Part shown: positions 1-6,101 of the stretch, in pieces | Layout: each line of letters starts with the position of its first letter | Numbering within the stretch: the stretch's first letter is position 1 | DNA from: an uncultured Rhodobacter sp. | GTDB taxonomy: Bacteria > Pseudomonadota > Alphaproteobacteria > Rhodobacterales > Rhodobacteraceae | Assembly (NCBI GenBank): GCA_937901435.1 | Contig: CALGTJ010000384.1 | Location: forward strand, 1 to 15,248 | Direction of reading: 5' to 3' | DNA: 15,248 nt | The notes under the pieces: model-generated | Told to the model about the DNA's origin: nothing | The model's input: only the letters and a program-made list of their open reading frames with translations | The model's database searches: none | Position numbers and translations under genes: made by a program

Positions 1-2
1 TT

Positions 3-662
3 GGCTTCATCGGCTTGCGGTTGCTGCCCTTGCCAGAGGTGACGGCGATCCGTTTTGCCACGCCGATTTTCGTGGTGATCTTTGCCGCCATTCTGCTGGG
101 CGAAAAGATCCGGCTGGTGCGCGTCTCTGCCGTTCTCGTCGGTCTTGTGGGCGTGACAATCGTCATGTGGCCGCGCCTGAACTTTGACGGTGGCGATCTG
201 GCGCTATATGGCGCGCTGGTCACACTGACCTCATCTGGTCTGGCCGCCTTGGCGCAGGTGTTTATCAAGACCATGGCCGGGACAGAAAAGACCGCCGCCA
301 TCGTGTTCTATTTCTCGCTGACGGCCAGTTGCCTGTCTCTTTTGACGCTGCCGTTTGGCTGGGTTTGGCCCACGGGCGTAGAGTGGGGTTTTCTGATCGG
401 CGCGGGGCTTGTCGGGGGCTTGGGCCAGATCTTTCTGACAGCCAGCTATCGCTATGCAGAGGCGGGCGTGCTTGCGCCGTTCACCTATGTTTCGATGCTA
501 TGGGCGCTTGTGATCGGGTATTTTGTGTTTGACGAAGTGCCCACGGTTGCGATGCTGTTGGGGGCGGCTTTGGTCATCTCCGCAGGCGTCGCGATTGTGC
601 TGCGAGAGCAGAAGTTGGGGATGCAGCGCACCGCAGAACGCAAGGTGCGGGTGCAGGATTAA
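3..662 (+). CDS. EamA/DMT-family permease, 5' end outside window
   Basis: This is the C-terminal part of a ten-helix drug/metabolite transporter (EamA domain) of the inner membrane; the substrate cannot be read from sequence. The frame is open to the left edge and the first visible residues, GFIGLRLLPLPEVTAI, align with the middle of the neighbouring full-length paralogue (GFAGLGLLPLPEVTAI). The true start is therefore upstream, and the TTG at position 15 is not it. The remaining part contains the end of the first EamA repeat (RFATPIFVVIFAAILLGEKI) and a complete second repeat ending in a helix followed by a basic tail (REQKLGMQRTAERK). It lies 45 bases before a second EamA gene on the same strand, a tandem paralogue arrangement. 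Family assignment is firm; function beyond transport is unknown. Confidence 0.88.
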   Translation, partial: GFIGLRLLPLPEVTAIRFATPIFVVIFAAILLGEKIRLVRVSAVLVGLVGVTIVMWPRLNFDGGDLALYGALVTLTSSGLAALAQVFIKTMAGTEKTAAIVFYFSLTASCLSLLTLPFGWVWPTGVEWGFLIGAGLVGGLGQIFLTASYRYAEAGVLAPFTYVSMLWALVIGYFVFDEVPTVAMLLGAALVISAGVAIVLREQKLGMQRTAERKVRVQD

Positions 663-707
663 ACACGCCTCGCCGCAGGGTTAGGGTGAAACAGAGGGTT
701 AAGACTG

Positions 708-1628
708 ATGCAGCCCATTCGCGGTATCCTTCTAAAGGTCATTTCGGTCTGCGTCTTCATGGTCATGGCCAGCCTGATCAAGGCATCCTCTGAACATGTC
801 CCACCCGGTCAGGCTGTCTTTTTCCGCTCTTTCTTTGCGATCCCGGTCATTGTGGTTTGGCTGCTTTGGCGTCACGAGCTAAAGACGGGTCTGCGCACCG
901 CGCATCCGGTCAACCACTTTTTCCGTGGCATGGTGGGGGTGACTGCGATGGGCCTTGGCTTTGCCGGACTGGGGCTTTTGCCACTGCCAGAGGTGACGGC
1001 CATCGGCTATGCCTCGCCTCTGTTGGTGGTGATTTTCGCGGCGATGTTCCTGAACGAAAAGGTCGGCATTTTCCGCCTGTCCACCGTCGCGCTGGGCATG
1101 ATCGGCGTTCTGATCGTGCTGTCCCCACGGCTGGAGGTTGGCACAACCGCGCCGGATGTCCGAGAGACGCTGGGGGCTGTGGTCGTCTTGGGCGGGGCGA
1201 TGTTCGGCGCGTTGGCGGCGGTGTTCGTGCGCAAGATGGTGCAGACAGAAACCACATCCGCCATCGTGTTCTGGTTCTCGGTCACCGCCTCTGTCCTGTC
1301 ATTGCTGACGCTGCCGTGGGGCTGGGTTATGCCCAGCCCACAAGAGGCGATGATGCTGATCGGGGCGGGGGTGTTCGGCGGCTTGGGTCAGATCCTGATG
1401 ACCACCAGCTATCGCTACGCCGACGCCTCGCTGATTGCGCCGTTCGACTATACGTCGATGCTGCTGGCGCTGGGCGTCGGGTTCTTTATCTTCGGCGAGG
1501 TGCCGACGCTGACAATGCTGGTTGGCGGCACCATCATCCTTGTCGCCGGGGTCATCGTCATCCTGCGCGAACGCCAGTTGGGCATCGAACGCGGCAAAGG
1601 GCGGAAGGTGACGCCGACGCAGGGGTAG
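708..1628 (+). CDS. EamA/DMT-family permease (tandem paralogue)
   Basis: This gene encodes a 306-residue inner-membrane transporter of the drug/metabolite superfamily, the usual length for two EamA repeats with ten helices. The first repeat covers roughly residues 5-140 and includes the conserved PLPEVTAIGYASPLL segment and a FLNEKV turn; the second covers about 150-290 and includes SYRYADASLIAPFDYTSM and FGEVPT. It ends in a short basic cytoplasmic tail (RERQLGIERGKGRK). The ATG at 708 is preceded by GAGGG about 10 bases upstream. It matches the gene to its left throughout and shares stretches of DNA identity such as the ccagaggtgacggc segment, so the pair probably arose by tandem duplication. 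Substrate is unknown; family members export amino acids, nucleobases or other metabolites. Conceivably both subunits act together, but that is inference. Confidence 0.9.
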   Translation: MQPIRGILLKVISVCVFMVMASLIKASSEHVPPGQAVFFRSFFAIPVIVVWLLWRHELKTGLRTAHPVNHFFRGMVGVTAMGLGFAGLGLLPLPEVTAIGYASPLLVVIFAAMFLNEKVGIFRLSTVALGMIGVLIVLSPRLEVGTTAPDVRETLGAVVVLGGAMFGALAAVFVRKMVQTETTSAIVFWFSVTASVLSLLTLPWGWVMPSPQEAMMLIGAGVFGGLGQILMTTSYRYADASLIAPFDYTSMLLALGVGFFIFGEVPTLTMLVGGTIILVAGVIVILRERQLGIERGKGRKVTPTQG

Positions 1629-1657
1629 GAATGTGTTTTGAAAAAGAGCGTCTAGCT

Positions 1658-1685
1658 GGTGTTTCCCGTTGTAGTAAACCTTTTT
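1658..1685 (+). terminator. Weak candidate terminator after the EamA pair
   Basis: A short imperfect stem (GG-T-GTTT pairing with AAACC, one bulged base) is followed at once by TTTTT at 1681-1685. It lies about 30 bases past the permease stop codon, in the right place for transcription to end before the AT-rich island. The stem is weak, so this is tentative. Confidence 0.3.
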
Positions 1686-1782
1686 GATCTGATTGTGTTG
1701 TCAGTCCATTCGTTTGAATAACAGCTTGATGATTTTTGCGAAAATCTTCCGTGAACTGAGTGTGTTACTACTACATCTTGTT

Positions 1783-1810
1783 TTGACATCATTTATGCCA
1801 TAAATATATT
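1783..1810 (+). promoter_or_regulatory. Candidate sigma-70 promoter for the island genes
   Basis: TTGACA (1783-1788) and TATATT (1805-1810) are separated by 16 bases. The -35 matches the consensus exactly and the -10 matches five of six. Transcription would start near 1817, leaving a leader of about 135 bases before the small membrane-protein gene at 1954. The surrounding 1801-1860 block has only 18 G/C of 60 by hand count. An ATTTAT/ATAAAT inverted repeat (1791-1805) sits inside the spacer and -10 region. Promoter calls in AT-rich DNA are prone to chance matches. Confidence 0.5.
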
Positions 1811-1849
1811 GATGTTGGCATTTTTTTGCTCTGAGAGTGATGGATTTGA

Positions 1850-1877
1850 TTGACAGATTTGAATACTTCTCTACGAT
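1850..1877 (+). promoter_or_regulatory. Second candidate sigma-70 promoter
   Basis: TTGACA (1850-1855) is followed after 16 bases by TACGAT (1872-1877), which matches four of six -10 positions. The inverted repeat at 1877-1895 begins at the last base of the -10 and would cover the start site, so binding there would block this promoter. It is downstream of the better promoter at 1783-1810; the two could both serve the island operon. Confidence 0.35.
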
Positions 1878-1895
1878 TGTCATTAAAGATGACAA
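1877..1895. promoter_or_regulatory. Inverted repeat, candidate operator of the XRE regulator
   Basis: TTGTCAT (1877-1883) and ATGACAA (1889-1895) form a perfect 7-base inverted repeat around a 5-base centre (TAAAG). The size and position, over the start of a candidate promoter and upstream of an HTH-XRE gene, suit an autoregulatory operator. Further TGTCA/TGACA pentamers occur at 1699-1703, 1784-1788 and 1851-1855, so there may be several half-sites. Binding is inferred, not shown. Confidence 0.45.
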
Positions 1896-1898
1896 GAA

Positions 1899-1928
1899 CG
1901 GTCTAGAGAGGCAGCTTTAAAAAGACCG
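1899..1928 (+). other. Possible leader RNA hairpin
   Basis: CGGTCT (1899-1904) can pair with AGACCG (1923-1928) across an 18-base loop in the 5' leader of the 45-residue protein gene. It ends 26 bases before the start codon. The stem is only six pairs and there is no U-tract, so it could be incidental. Confidence 0.2.
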
Positions 1929-1953
1929 CGGCCCCATAAATTTGGAGACCGAA

Positions 1954-2091
1954 ATGTCTGTTCAAGGAGACAAATTTCCACAGCCACAGAACTGGGGAAA
2001 AAGGCTTGCTAAAGCACTCGTGGTGACTGCGCAAATAGCAACTGTGGTATCAGCTATTGTTGCCTTAATAACGCTCTGGATTTTGCTATGA
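1954..2091 (+). CDS. 45-residue single-pass membrane protein
   Basis: This short gene encodes 45 residues: a polar N-terminus (MSVQGDKFPQPQNWGKRLAK) followed by one hydrophobic segment, residues 21-45, rich in A, V, I and L and ending in WILL. The protein would be a single-pass inner-membrane peptide with its positive charges (K16, R17, K20) just before the helix, which favours an N-in, C-out orientation. A GGAG at 1944-1947 lies six bases before the ATG. Its stop codon overlaps the start of the XRE gene in an ATGA, so the two are probably translated in a coupled way. Coupling, the ribosome site and the shared base composition argue that it is real. I do not recognise the family. A pore-like toxin or a membrane anchor/effector is possible; neither is shown. 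Confidence 0.7.
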   Translation: MSVQGDKFPQPQNWGKRLAKALVVTAQIATVVSAIVALITLWILL

Positions 2092-2879
2092 GCGAATATG
2101 AACCTGAATTGATCGCCAGAGACAAAACCACCTTTGGTGATGTGTTGGGCGCAATATCGGCTGAGAATAAGTTAAACCAATATCAGTTGGCTGTTAAAAC
2201 AGGTTATAGCCAGCCTGCGATAAGCAGGATTGAAAAAGGAAAGCGATCGCTTACGGCTAATTTTGCTGAAAAGCTAGCGCAAGTACTAGGTGGTACTCAG
2301 GAAAAATGGCTAAAGGTTCACGATGAAACAAAGGGCGGTTCAAACCTGCCTGTTGTTCACTTTCGTGACCAGATACTGGGTAACTCCAGGGTTGATGCCC
2401 TACCTGGGACACGGATTAGAAGGATGAGGGATCGAGATATCCTTGCGTTTTTCGGAGATAATCCGGACGGTGTGATGCAGTTCCGTGGTGTTGAAGAAGA
2501 ATGCGAAATTGCGGACTTTGATAAGCGCAGAGTTCAAAAAACTAGCTACGACACTCGAATTGGTGGCATAATAGATGCCAAAAATGGGACGAGTGATGCC
2601 ATTGAGCAAGTCGTCTCTTCCGTAGTTATTCCAGCAGGAGAGTCGCTGATCGTCTGTGTCAAAGAGCATATCACTCTACCATCATGGCTCGAGGCTGACA
2701 TTCACCCCGCGTCGAATATCGGTCTTAAGGGTCTGATTGTTTCACACGGACCGATTGTTGATCCGGGATGGTCCGGCTTTCTTTGTGTTTCCGTTTTCAA
2801 TCCTACCAAGGAAGACCAAGAAATAACTATAGAGGAGCCGTTTCTGACACTAAGATTTTGGATGCAAGACGGGCATTGA
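2088..2879 (+). CDS. XRE-type HTH fused to dCTP-deaminase/dUTPase-like domain
   Basis: This 263-residue protein has two parts. Residues 16-76 form an XRE/Cro helix-turn-helix (QLAVKTGYSQPAISRIEKGKRS) that should bind DNA. Residues about 110-263 resemble the dCTP deaminase/trimeric dUTPase fold: RDRDI (114-118), SYDTRIGG (153-160), IPAGESLIV (181-189), LPSWLEADI (197-205) and VDPGWSG (224-230). In dCTP deaminase the segment after DPGxxG is ITLELxN with a catalytic Glu; here it is LCVSVFN (232-238), placing Ser235 where Glu should be. The RSSxxR motif is also degenerate (PASNIGLK, 207-214). It is therefore probably a nucleotide-sensing regulator rather than an enzyme, an inference. It overlaps the small membrane-protein gene by ATGA and is less GC-rich than its neighbours, suggesting transfer. 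Confidence 0.8.
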   Translation: MSEYEPELIARDKTTFGDVLGAISAENKLNQYQLAVKTGYSQPAISRIEKGKRSLTANFAEKLAQVLGGTQEKWLKVHDETKGGSNLPVVHFRDQILGNSRVDALPGTRIRRMRDRDILAFFGDNPDGVMQFRGVEEECEIADFDKRRVQKTSYDTRIGGIIDAKNGTSDAIEQVVSSVVIPAGESLIVCVKEHITLPSWLEADIHPASNIGLKGLIVSHGPIVDPGWSGFLCVSVFNPTKEDQEITIEEPFLTLRFWMQDGH

Positions 2880-2896
2880 GCAAGCGTGGGCCTCTG

Positions 2897-3670
2897 TCAG
2901 AGCCTCGCAAAGAGGTCGGACAGATCTTGCGCGGCCTCGGCCCAGCCCCATGGCGGGTTGATCACATATAGCCCGCTGCCAATCATGCCGTGACCGGGGC
3001 GGGCGGGGGCAAAGCTGACCTCATGCCGGATCGCGCCCTCGATCTGCAATGCATCCAGCGTGCGTATCATGTCGCGCTGCGCGCCGTTGGTCAGGACCGG
3101 ATACCAGAGCATCAGCACCCCCACTGGCCACTTGCGATGGATGTCGCGCAGCAGGGTGGGCATATCGGTGTAGTCGGATTTGATTTCATAGGACGGATCG
3201 ATCAGCAACAGCCCGCGACGCGGGGTTGGAGGGGTGATCGACAGGGCCATCGTTGGGCCGTCCTCGGCGCGTATCTTTGTGCCGGGCATGGCCTCTCTCA
3301 GGGCGGCGACCTCGGCCGAGTGACGCTCTGCCAGCGTGATCTGATCGCCGTCCCGCAATAGCGTATGCGCGATCAGCGGAGAGCCGGGATAAGCCTGCGG
3401 TCCGCCCAGATGGCGCGCGGTGGTCAGTGCGTCAAGATAGGGGTGATCGGGCGCGAACATAGCCTCGACCCGTCCGATCCCCTGCGCTGCTTCGCCCGTC
3501 TTGACCGCCTCAGGCCCCGCCAGATCATAGAGGGCGCGGCCGGAATGGGTTTCGATGTAGCTTAACGGTTTGGGCTTTTTCGCCAGATAGGCCACGGTCC
3601 ACGCCAGCATCGCGTGCTTATGGACATCCGCCAGATTTCCGGCGTGATAGGCGTGTTGGTAAGAGAGCAT
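2897..3670 (-). CDS. rlmJ: 23S rRNA (adenine-N6)-methyltransferase RlmJ
   Basis: RlmJ is an S-adenosylmethionine-dependent enzyme that methylates N6 of an adenine in 23S rRNA (A2030 in E. coli). The N-terminus MLSYQHAYHAGNLADVHKH is the family signature, and the catalytic motif DPSYE at residues 158-162 corresponds to the usual DPPYE. YIETHSG (38-44) and GSGLYVINPPWG (231-242) are also conserved. At 257 residues it is slightly shorter than the E. coli protein (about 280). I start it at the ATG at 3670 because E. coli RlmJ also begins MLSY; a TTG one codon upstream is possible. An AAGG lies eight bases ahead. It follows ilvE on the same strand by about 60 bases that hold two alternative hairpins. 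Its stop lies 17 bases from the convergent XRE gene. Confidence 0.93.
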   Translation of the reverse strand: MLSYQHAYHAGNLADVHKHAMLAWTVAYLAKKPKPLSYIETHSGRALYDLAGPEAVKTGEAAQGIGRVEAMFAPDHPYLDALTTARHLGGPQAYPGSPLIAHTLLRDGDQITLAERHSAEVAALREAMPGTKIRAEDGPTMALSITPPTPRRGLLLIDPSYEIKSDYTDMPTLLRDIHRKWPVGVLMLWYPVLTNGAQRDMIRTLDALQIEGAIRHEVSFAPARPGHGMIGSGLYVINPPWGWAEAAQDLSDLFARL

Positions 3671-3684
3671 CAAAAGTGCCTTGC

Positions 3685-3726
3685 TGCCGTGGGTATCGGG
3701 TCGCCGCCATTCACGGCAACGACCCG
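3685..3726 (-). other. Two interleaved, mutually exclusive hairpins between ilvE and rlmJ
   Basis: On the minus-strand transcript, CGGGTCG (3726-3720) can pair with CGACCCG (3703-3697), and TGCCGTG (3718-3712) can pair with CACGGCA (3691-3685). Both are perfect 7-pair stems, but the arms interleave, so the two would compete unless a pseudoknot forms. The second stem ends two bases before the AAGG (3682-3679) of rlmJ. There is no run of U, so a plain terminator is less likely than processing, attenuation or translational control. Function is inferred. Confidence 0.45.
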
Positions 3727-3733
3727 GATCAAC

Positions 3734-4603
3734 TTAGCTGCGCACCAGCTTTTCATAGCTTTCCGCAACATCGCGGGTCAACGCACCGACCTCGAATGTG
3801 TAATCCGCGATCTGGCCAACAGGTGTGACCTCTGCCGCAGTGCCGGTCAGCCAGCATTGTTCGAACCCTTCCATCTCGTCCGGCATGATGTGGCGTTCAT
3901 GGACGTTGATGCCCTTTTCGACCAGCATTTGGATGACAGTTTGGCGGGTCAGCCCGTTCAGAAATGCGTCGGCCAAAGGCGTGTGGACTTCGCCATCCTT
4001 GACGAAAAAGATATTCGCGCCAGTCGCCTCGGCCACATAGCCGCGATAATCCATGAACAGCGCGTCAGAACAGCCCTTTGCCTCTGCGGCATGTTTGGAC
4101 GTGGTGCAGATCATATAGAGACCAGCCGCCTTGGCGTGGACGGGAATCGTCTCTGGCGAGGGGCGCTTCCACTTGGAAATATCCAGCTTTGCGCCTTTCA
4201 TCTTGCTGTCACCGTAATAGGCGCCCCACTCCCATGTGGCGATGGCAACATGAACCGGGTTTCTGGAAGAGCTGACACCCATATCCGGACCCGACCCGCG
4301 CCATGCAACCGGGCGGACATAGGCATCGGTCTGACCGTTGGCCTTGAGTACGGCGTATTTCGCCTCTTCCAGCTGGTCGACCGTGTAAGGGATCGCCATG
4401 TCAATCTCTTTGCCCGAAAACAGGAAGCGTTCGGAATGCTTGCGGCTGAGAAAGATCTTGCCGTTATAGGCGCGCTCGCCCTCGAACACAGACGAGGCAT
4501 AGTGCAGGCCGTGCGTCAGAATATGGACCTTTGCGTCACGCCAATCCACCAGCTTGCCATCCAGCCAGATAAATCCATCGCGATCATCATATCCACCAAG
4601 CAT
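3734..4603 (-). CDS. ilvE: Branched-chain amino acid aminotransferase
   Basis: This 289-residue cytosolic enzyme belongs to the class IV PLP-dependent aminotransferases. It interconverts leucine, isoleucine and valine with their 2-oxo acids using glutamate/2-oxoglutarate, the last step of their synthesis. The PLP-binding lysine is K158 in HAKAAGLY, E192 in EATGANIFF follows, and TGTAAEVTPV (253-262) forms the cofactor phosphate site. VHILTHGLHYASSVFEGER (26-44) is the usual N-terminal signature. The ATG at 4603 has AAGGATAAGG just upstream, a good ribosome site. Length is typical. It is divergent from the MarR gene across a 190-base control region containing two palindromes, so it could be under that regulator's control. 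Related D-amino-acid and 4-amino-4-deoxychorismate lyase enzymes share the fold, but the motifs fit IlvE. Confidence 0.93.
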   Translation of the reverse strand: MLGGYDDRDGFIWLDGKLVDWRDAKVHILTHGLHYASSVFEGERAYNGKIFLSRKHSERFLFSGKEIDMAIPYTVDQLEEAKYAVLKANGQTDAYVRPVAWRGSGPDMGVSSSRNPVHVAIATWEWGAYYGDSKMKGAKLDISKWKRPSPETIPVHAKAAGLYMICTTSKHAAEAKGCSDALFMDYRGYVAEATGANIFFVKDGEVHTPLADAFLNGLTRQTVIQMLVEKGINVHERHIMPDEMEGFEQCWLTGTAAEVTPVGQIADYTFEVGALTRDVAESYEKLVRS

Positions 4604-4671
4604 TGACCTTATCCTTCTTGTGCCGCCCGCAGATCATCCCTTGGGGCATTGCGTTTCCGAATATTGCGCTA

Positions 4672-4694
4672 ATTATGGCCGATACGGACATAAT
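4672..4694. promoter_or_regulatory. 23-base near-perfect palindrome, candidate MarR-type operator
   Basis: The arms ATTATGGCCG (4672-4681) and CGGACATAAT (4685-4694) are reverse complements apart from one position, around a three-base centre. It lies between ilvE and the divergent MarR gene. The outer left arm read on the minus strand gives CATAAT, which could be an ilvE -10 box, although no good -35 is seen. A second inverted repeat lies about 62 bases downstream (4736-4754), and both contain an ATGTC core. The symmetry suits a dimeric MarR regulator; binding is inferred. Confidence 0.5.
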
Positions 4695-4730
4695 GTTGCG
4701 CAAAACCTGCGACTCGCTAGCAGTTGGCAC

Positions 4731-4759
4731 TTGGAATGTCAACAAGACTGACATAAAAT
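4731..4759 (+). promoter_or_regulatory. Promoter of the marR-response regulator pair with internal palindrome
   Basis: TTGGAA (4731-4736) and TAAAAT (4754-4759) are spaced by 17 bases, a plausible sigma-70 promoter with a start near 4766. Inside the spacer, ATGTCA (4736-4741) and TGACAT (4749-4754) form a perfect six-base inverted repeat, so a bound repressor would sit directly on the promoter. This suggests autoregulation by the MarR protein that follows. Confidence 0.5.
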
Positions 4760-4793
4760 GATTTCAAAGCTGTTGAATAAATAGGCGAGGGTC

Positions 4794-5303
4794 ATGGTGG
4801 AAAGCGGACAAATCAGTCCCGGAGGGGAATCTCTGCTGTTTCTGACGGACGAGCAGCTGCGCAAAGGGATCGAGGCAATGTTTTTCGCCTATCGCGGCTT
4901 TACGGCCGACCCGGATCGCATTCTTGAGGAACACGCCTATGGGCGCGCCCATCACCGGGCGATCCATTTCATCAACCGCGCACCGGGGCTGACGGTGAAT
5001 AACCTGCTGACCATTCTGGGTGTGACCAAACAGTCGTTGAACCGGGTGCTGCGGGCGCTGATCGAGGACGGGCTGGTGGAAAGCCGGATTGGCACCCGTG
5101 ACAAGCGCGAGCGGAACCTGTTCCTGACCGAAAGCGGTGGAGCACTGGAAAGCAAGCTGAGCACCGCCCAGACCGCGCGGATGCGCGCCGCCTTTCGAGA
5201 CGCTGGCCCCGAGGCTGTGCGTGGCTTTCGCACCGTGCTAGAGGCAATGATGGACCCGGAGATGCGCACACGCTATCAGGCGTTCAAGGAGGCCGGAACA
5301 TGA
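4794..5303 (+). CDS. petP: MarR-family transcriptional regulator, PetP-like
   Basis: This 169-residue protein has a MarR-type winged helix-turn-helix: dimerisation helices at the ends, DNA-binding helices at about residues 67-96 (TVNNLLTILGVTKQSLNRVLRAL) and a wing with RIGTRDKRERNLFLT at 98-112. The ATG at 4794 has GGCGAGG a few bases upstream. Its stop overlaps the next start in an ATGA, coupling it to an OmpR-type response regulator. In Rhodobacter capsulatus the petP-petR pair has this organisation and is reported to be needed for expression of the cytochrome bc1 genes; the symbol here rests on that order and on family membership, not on a sequence comparison. No cysteines are present, so thiol redox sensing is unlikely. 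Two palindromes upstream are candidate operators. Confidence 0.75.
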   Translation: MVESGQISPGGESLLFLTDEQLRKGIEAMFFAYRGFTADPDRILEEHAYGRAHHRAIHFINRAPGLTVNNLLTILGVTKQSLNRVLRALIEDGLVESRIGTRDKRERNLFLTESGGALESKLSTAQTARMRAAFRDAGPEAVRGFRTVLEAMMDPEMRTRYQAFKEAGT

Positions 5304-6004
5304 GCATACAACCCGACGCCCATTTGCTGATTGTGGATGACGACGAGCGGATTCGCGGTTTGTTGCAAAAGTTTCTGATGCGCAACGGGTTTTGGGTGAC
5401 TGCGGCGCGGGATGCGCAACATGCGCGCCGTATCCTGAGCGGGCTGGAGTTCGACATGATCGTGCTGGATGTGATGATGCCGGGCGAGGACGGGATATCT
5501 TTTACACGGTTCCTGCGTGAAACCATCATGACGCCGATCCTGCTGCTGACCGCCAAAAGCGAGACCGACGACCGGATCGCCGGGCTAGAGGCTGGGGCGG
5601 ATGACTACCTTGGCAAGCCGTTTGAGCCCAAAGAGCTGTTGTTGCGCATCAACGCCATTCTGCGGCGTGTGCCTGCGGTCAGTTCCGCCGATAGTGCGCC
5701 CAAATTCCTGACGCTGGGTCCGATCCGTTATGACGTGGAACGCGGCGAGATGTGGCAGGGCAGCGATCTGGTGCGTCTGACGGCGACGGAATCGCAACTT
5801 ATGCGGATTTTTTCCACTTGTCCGGGCGAGGCGGTGTCGCGGGTCAAACTGGTCGAGGATCTGGGCCGTGACCGGGGGCAGGCACAAGAGCGCGCGGTCG
5901 ATGTGCAAATCACCCGGCTGCGGCGCAAGATAGAGCAGGACCCGAAACAGCCGCGCTATTTGCAGACGGTGCGTGGATCGGGCTATATGCTTGCGCCGGA
6001 CTGA
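5300..6004 (+). CDS. petR: OmpR-family response regulator, PetR-like
   Basis: This is a 234-residue two-domain response regulator. The receiver domain (about 7-120) has the acidic pocket D13-D15, phosphoacceptor D57 in LDVMMPGEDG, T84 and K106 in GKPFEP. The C-terminal winged helix (about 135-232) has the OmpR-type VDVQITRLRRKIE recognition region and ends YLQTVRGSGYML. All residues expected for phosphorylation are present. It is translationally coupled to the MarR gene, and no histidine kinase is adjacent on either side, so its kinase is either elsewhere or unnecessary. In Rhodobacter capsulatus the corresponding PetR is described as required for photosynthetic and respiratory growth; that function is assumed here from gene order. 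Other OmpR-type regulators such as ChvI would look broadly similar. Confidence 0.78.
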   Translation: MSIQPDAHLLIVDDDERIRGLLQKFLMRNGFWVTAARDAQHARRILSGLEFDMIVLDVMMPGEDGISFTRFLRETIMTPILLLTAKSETDDRIAGLEAGADDYLGKPFEPKELLLRINAILRRVPAVSSADSAPKFLTLGPIRYDVERGEMWQGSDLVRLTATESQLMRIFSTCPGEAVSRVKLVEDLGRDRGQAQERAVDVQITRLRRKIEQDPKQPRYLQTVRGSGYMLAPD

Positions 6005-6029
6005 TCTGCTGCCCCTTCTCAGGGAGGGG

Positions 6030-6067
6030 TGACCAAAAGGGGCGCTACCGCGCGCCTATCTTGGTCA
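6030..6067. terminator. Composite hairpin between convergent genes
   Basis: TGACCAA (6030-6036) pairs with TTGGTCA (6061-6067), and inside it GGCGC (6041-6045) pairs with GCGCC (6052-6056). It starts about 26 bases after the petR stop and lies between two convergent genes. There is no T-run on either side, so it may be a transcript-end stabiliser or a Rho-related structure and not a classic intrinsic terminator. Confidence 0.35.
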
Positions 6068-6078
6068 ATTGAGAGGCG

Positions 6079-6101
6079 ACGCGCCGTGTCTCAGGGCGCG
6101 T
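6079..6101 (-). terminator. Hairpin spanning the stop codon of the secreted-protein gene
   Basis: ACGCGCC (6079-6085) and GGCGCGT (6095-6101) form a perfect seven-pair GC-rich stem with a nine-base loop that contains the TGA stop of the minus-strand gene. No U-tract follows, so intrinsic termination is doubtful. It may help define the 3' end together with the hairpin at 6030-6067. Confidence 0.3.

Noticed and set aside
1701..1895. Minus-strand open frame of 64 codons in the AT-rich island
   Set aside because: No recognisable motif, no good ribosome site, and it overlaps the candidate promoters and operator; AT-rich DNA composition alone does not support it.
1954..2879. Classic type II toxin-antitoxin pair
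   Set aside because: The HTH protein is much longer than an antitoxin and carries a nucleotide-enzyme-like domain, and the small partner is a membrane peptide with no known toxin motif; a toxic role remains only a hypothesis.
3614..4606. Long plus-strand open frame of 330 codons
   Set aside because: It lies antisense to ilvE, whose motifs are complete; a shadow of GC-rich third positions.
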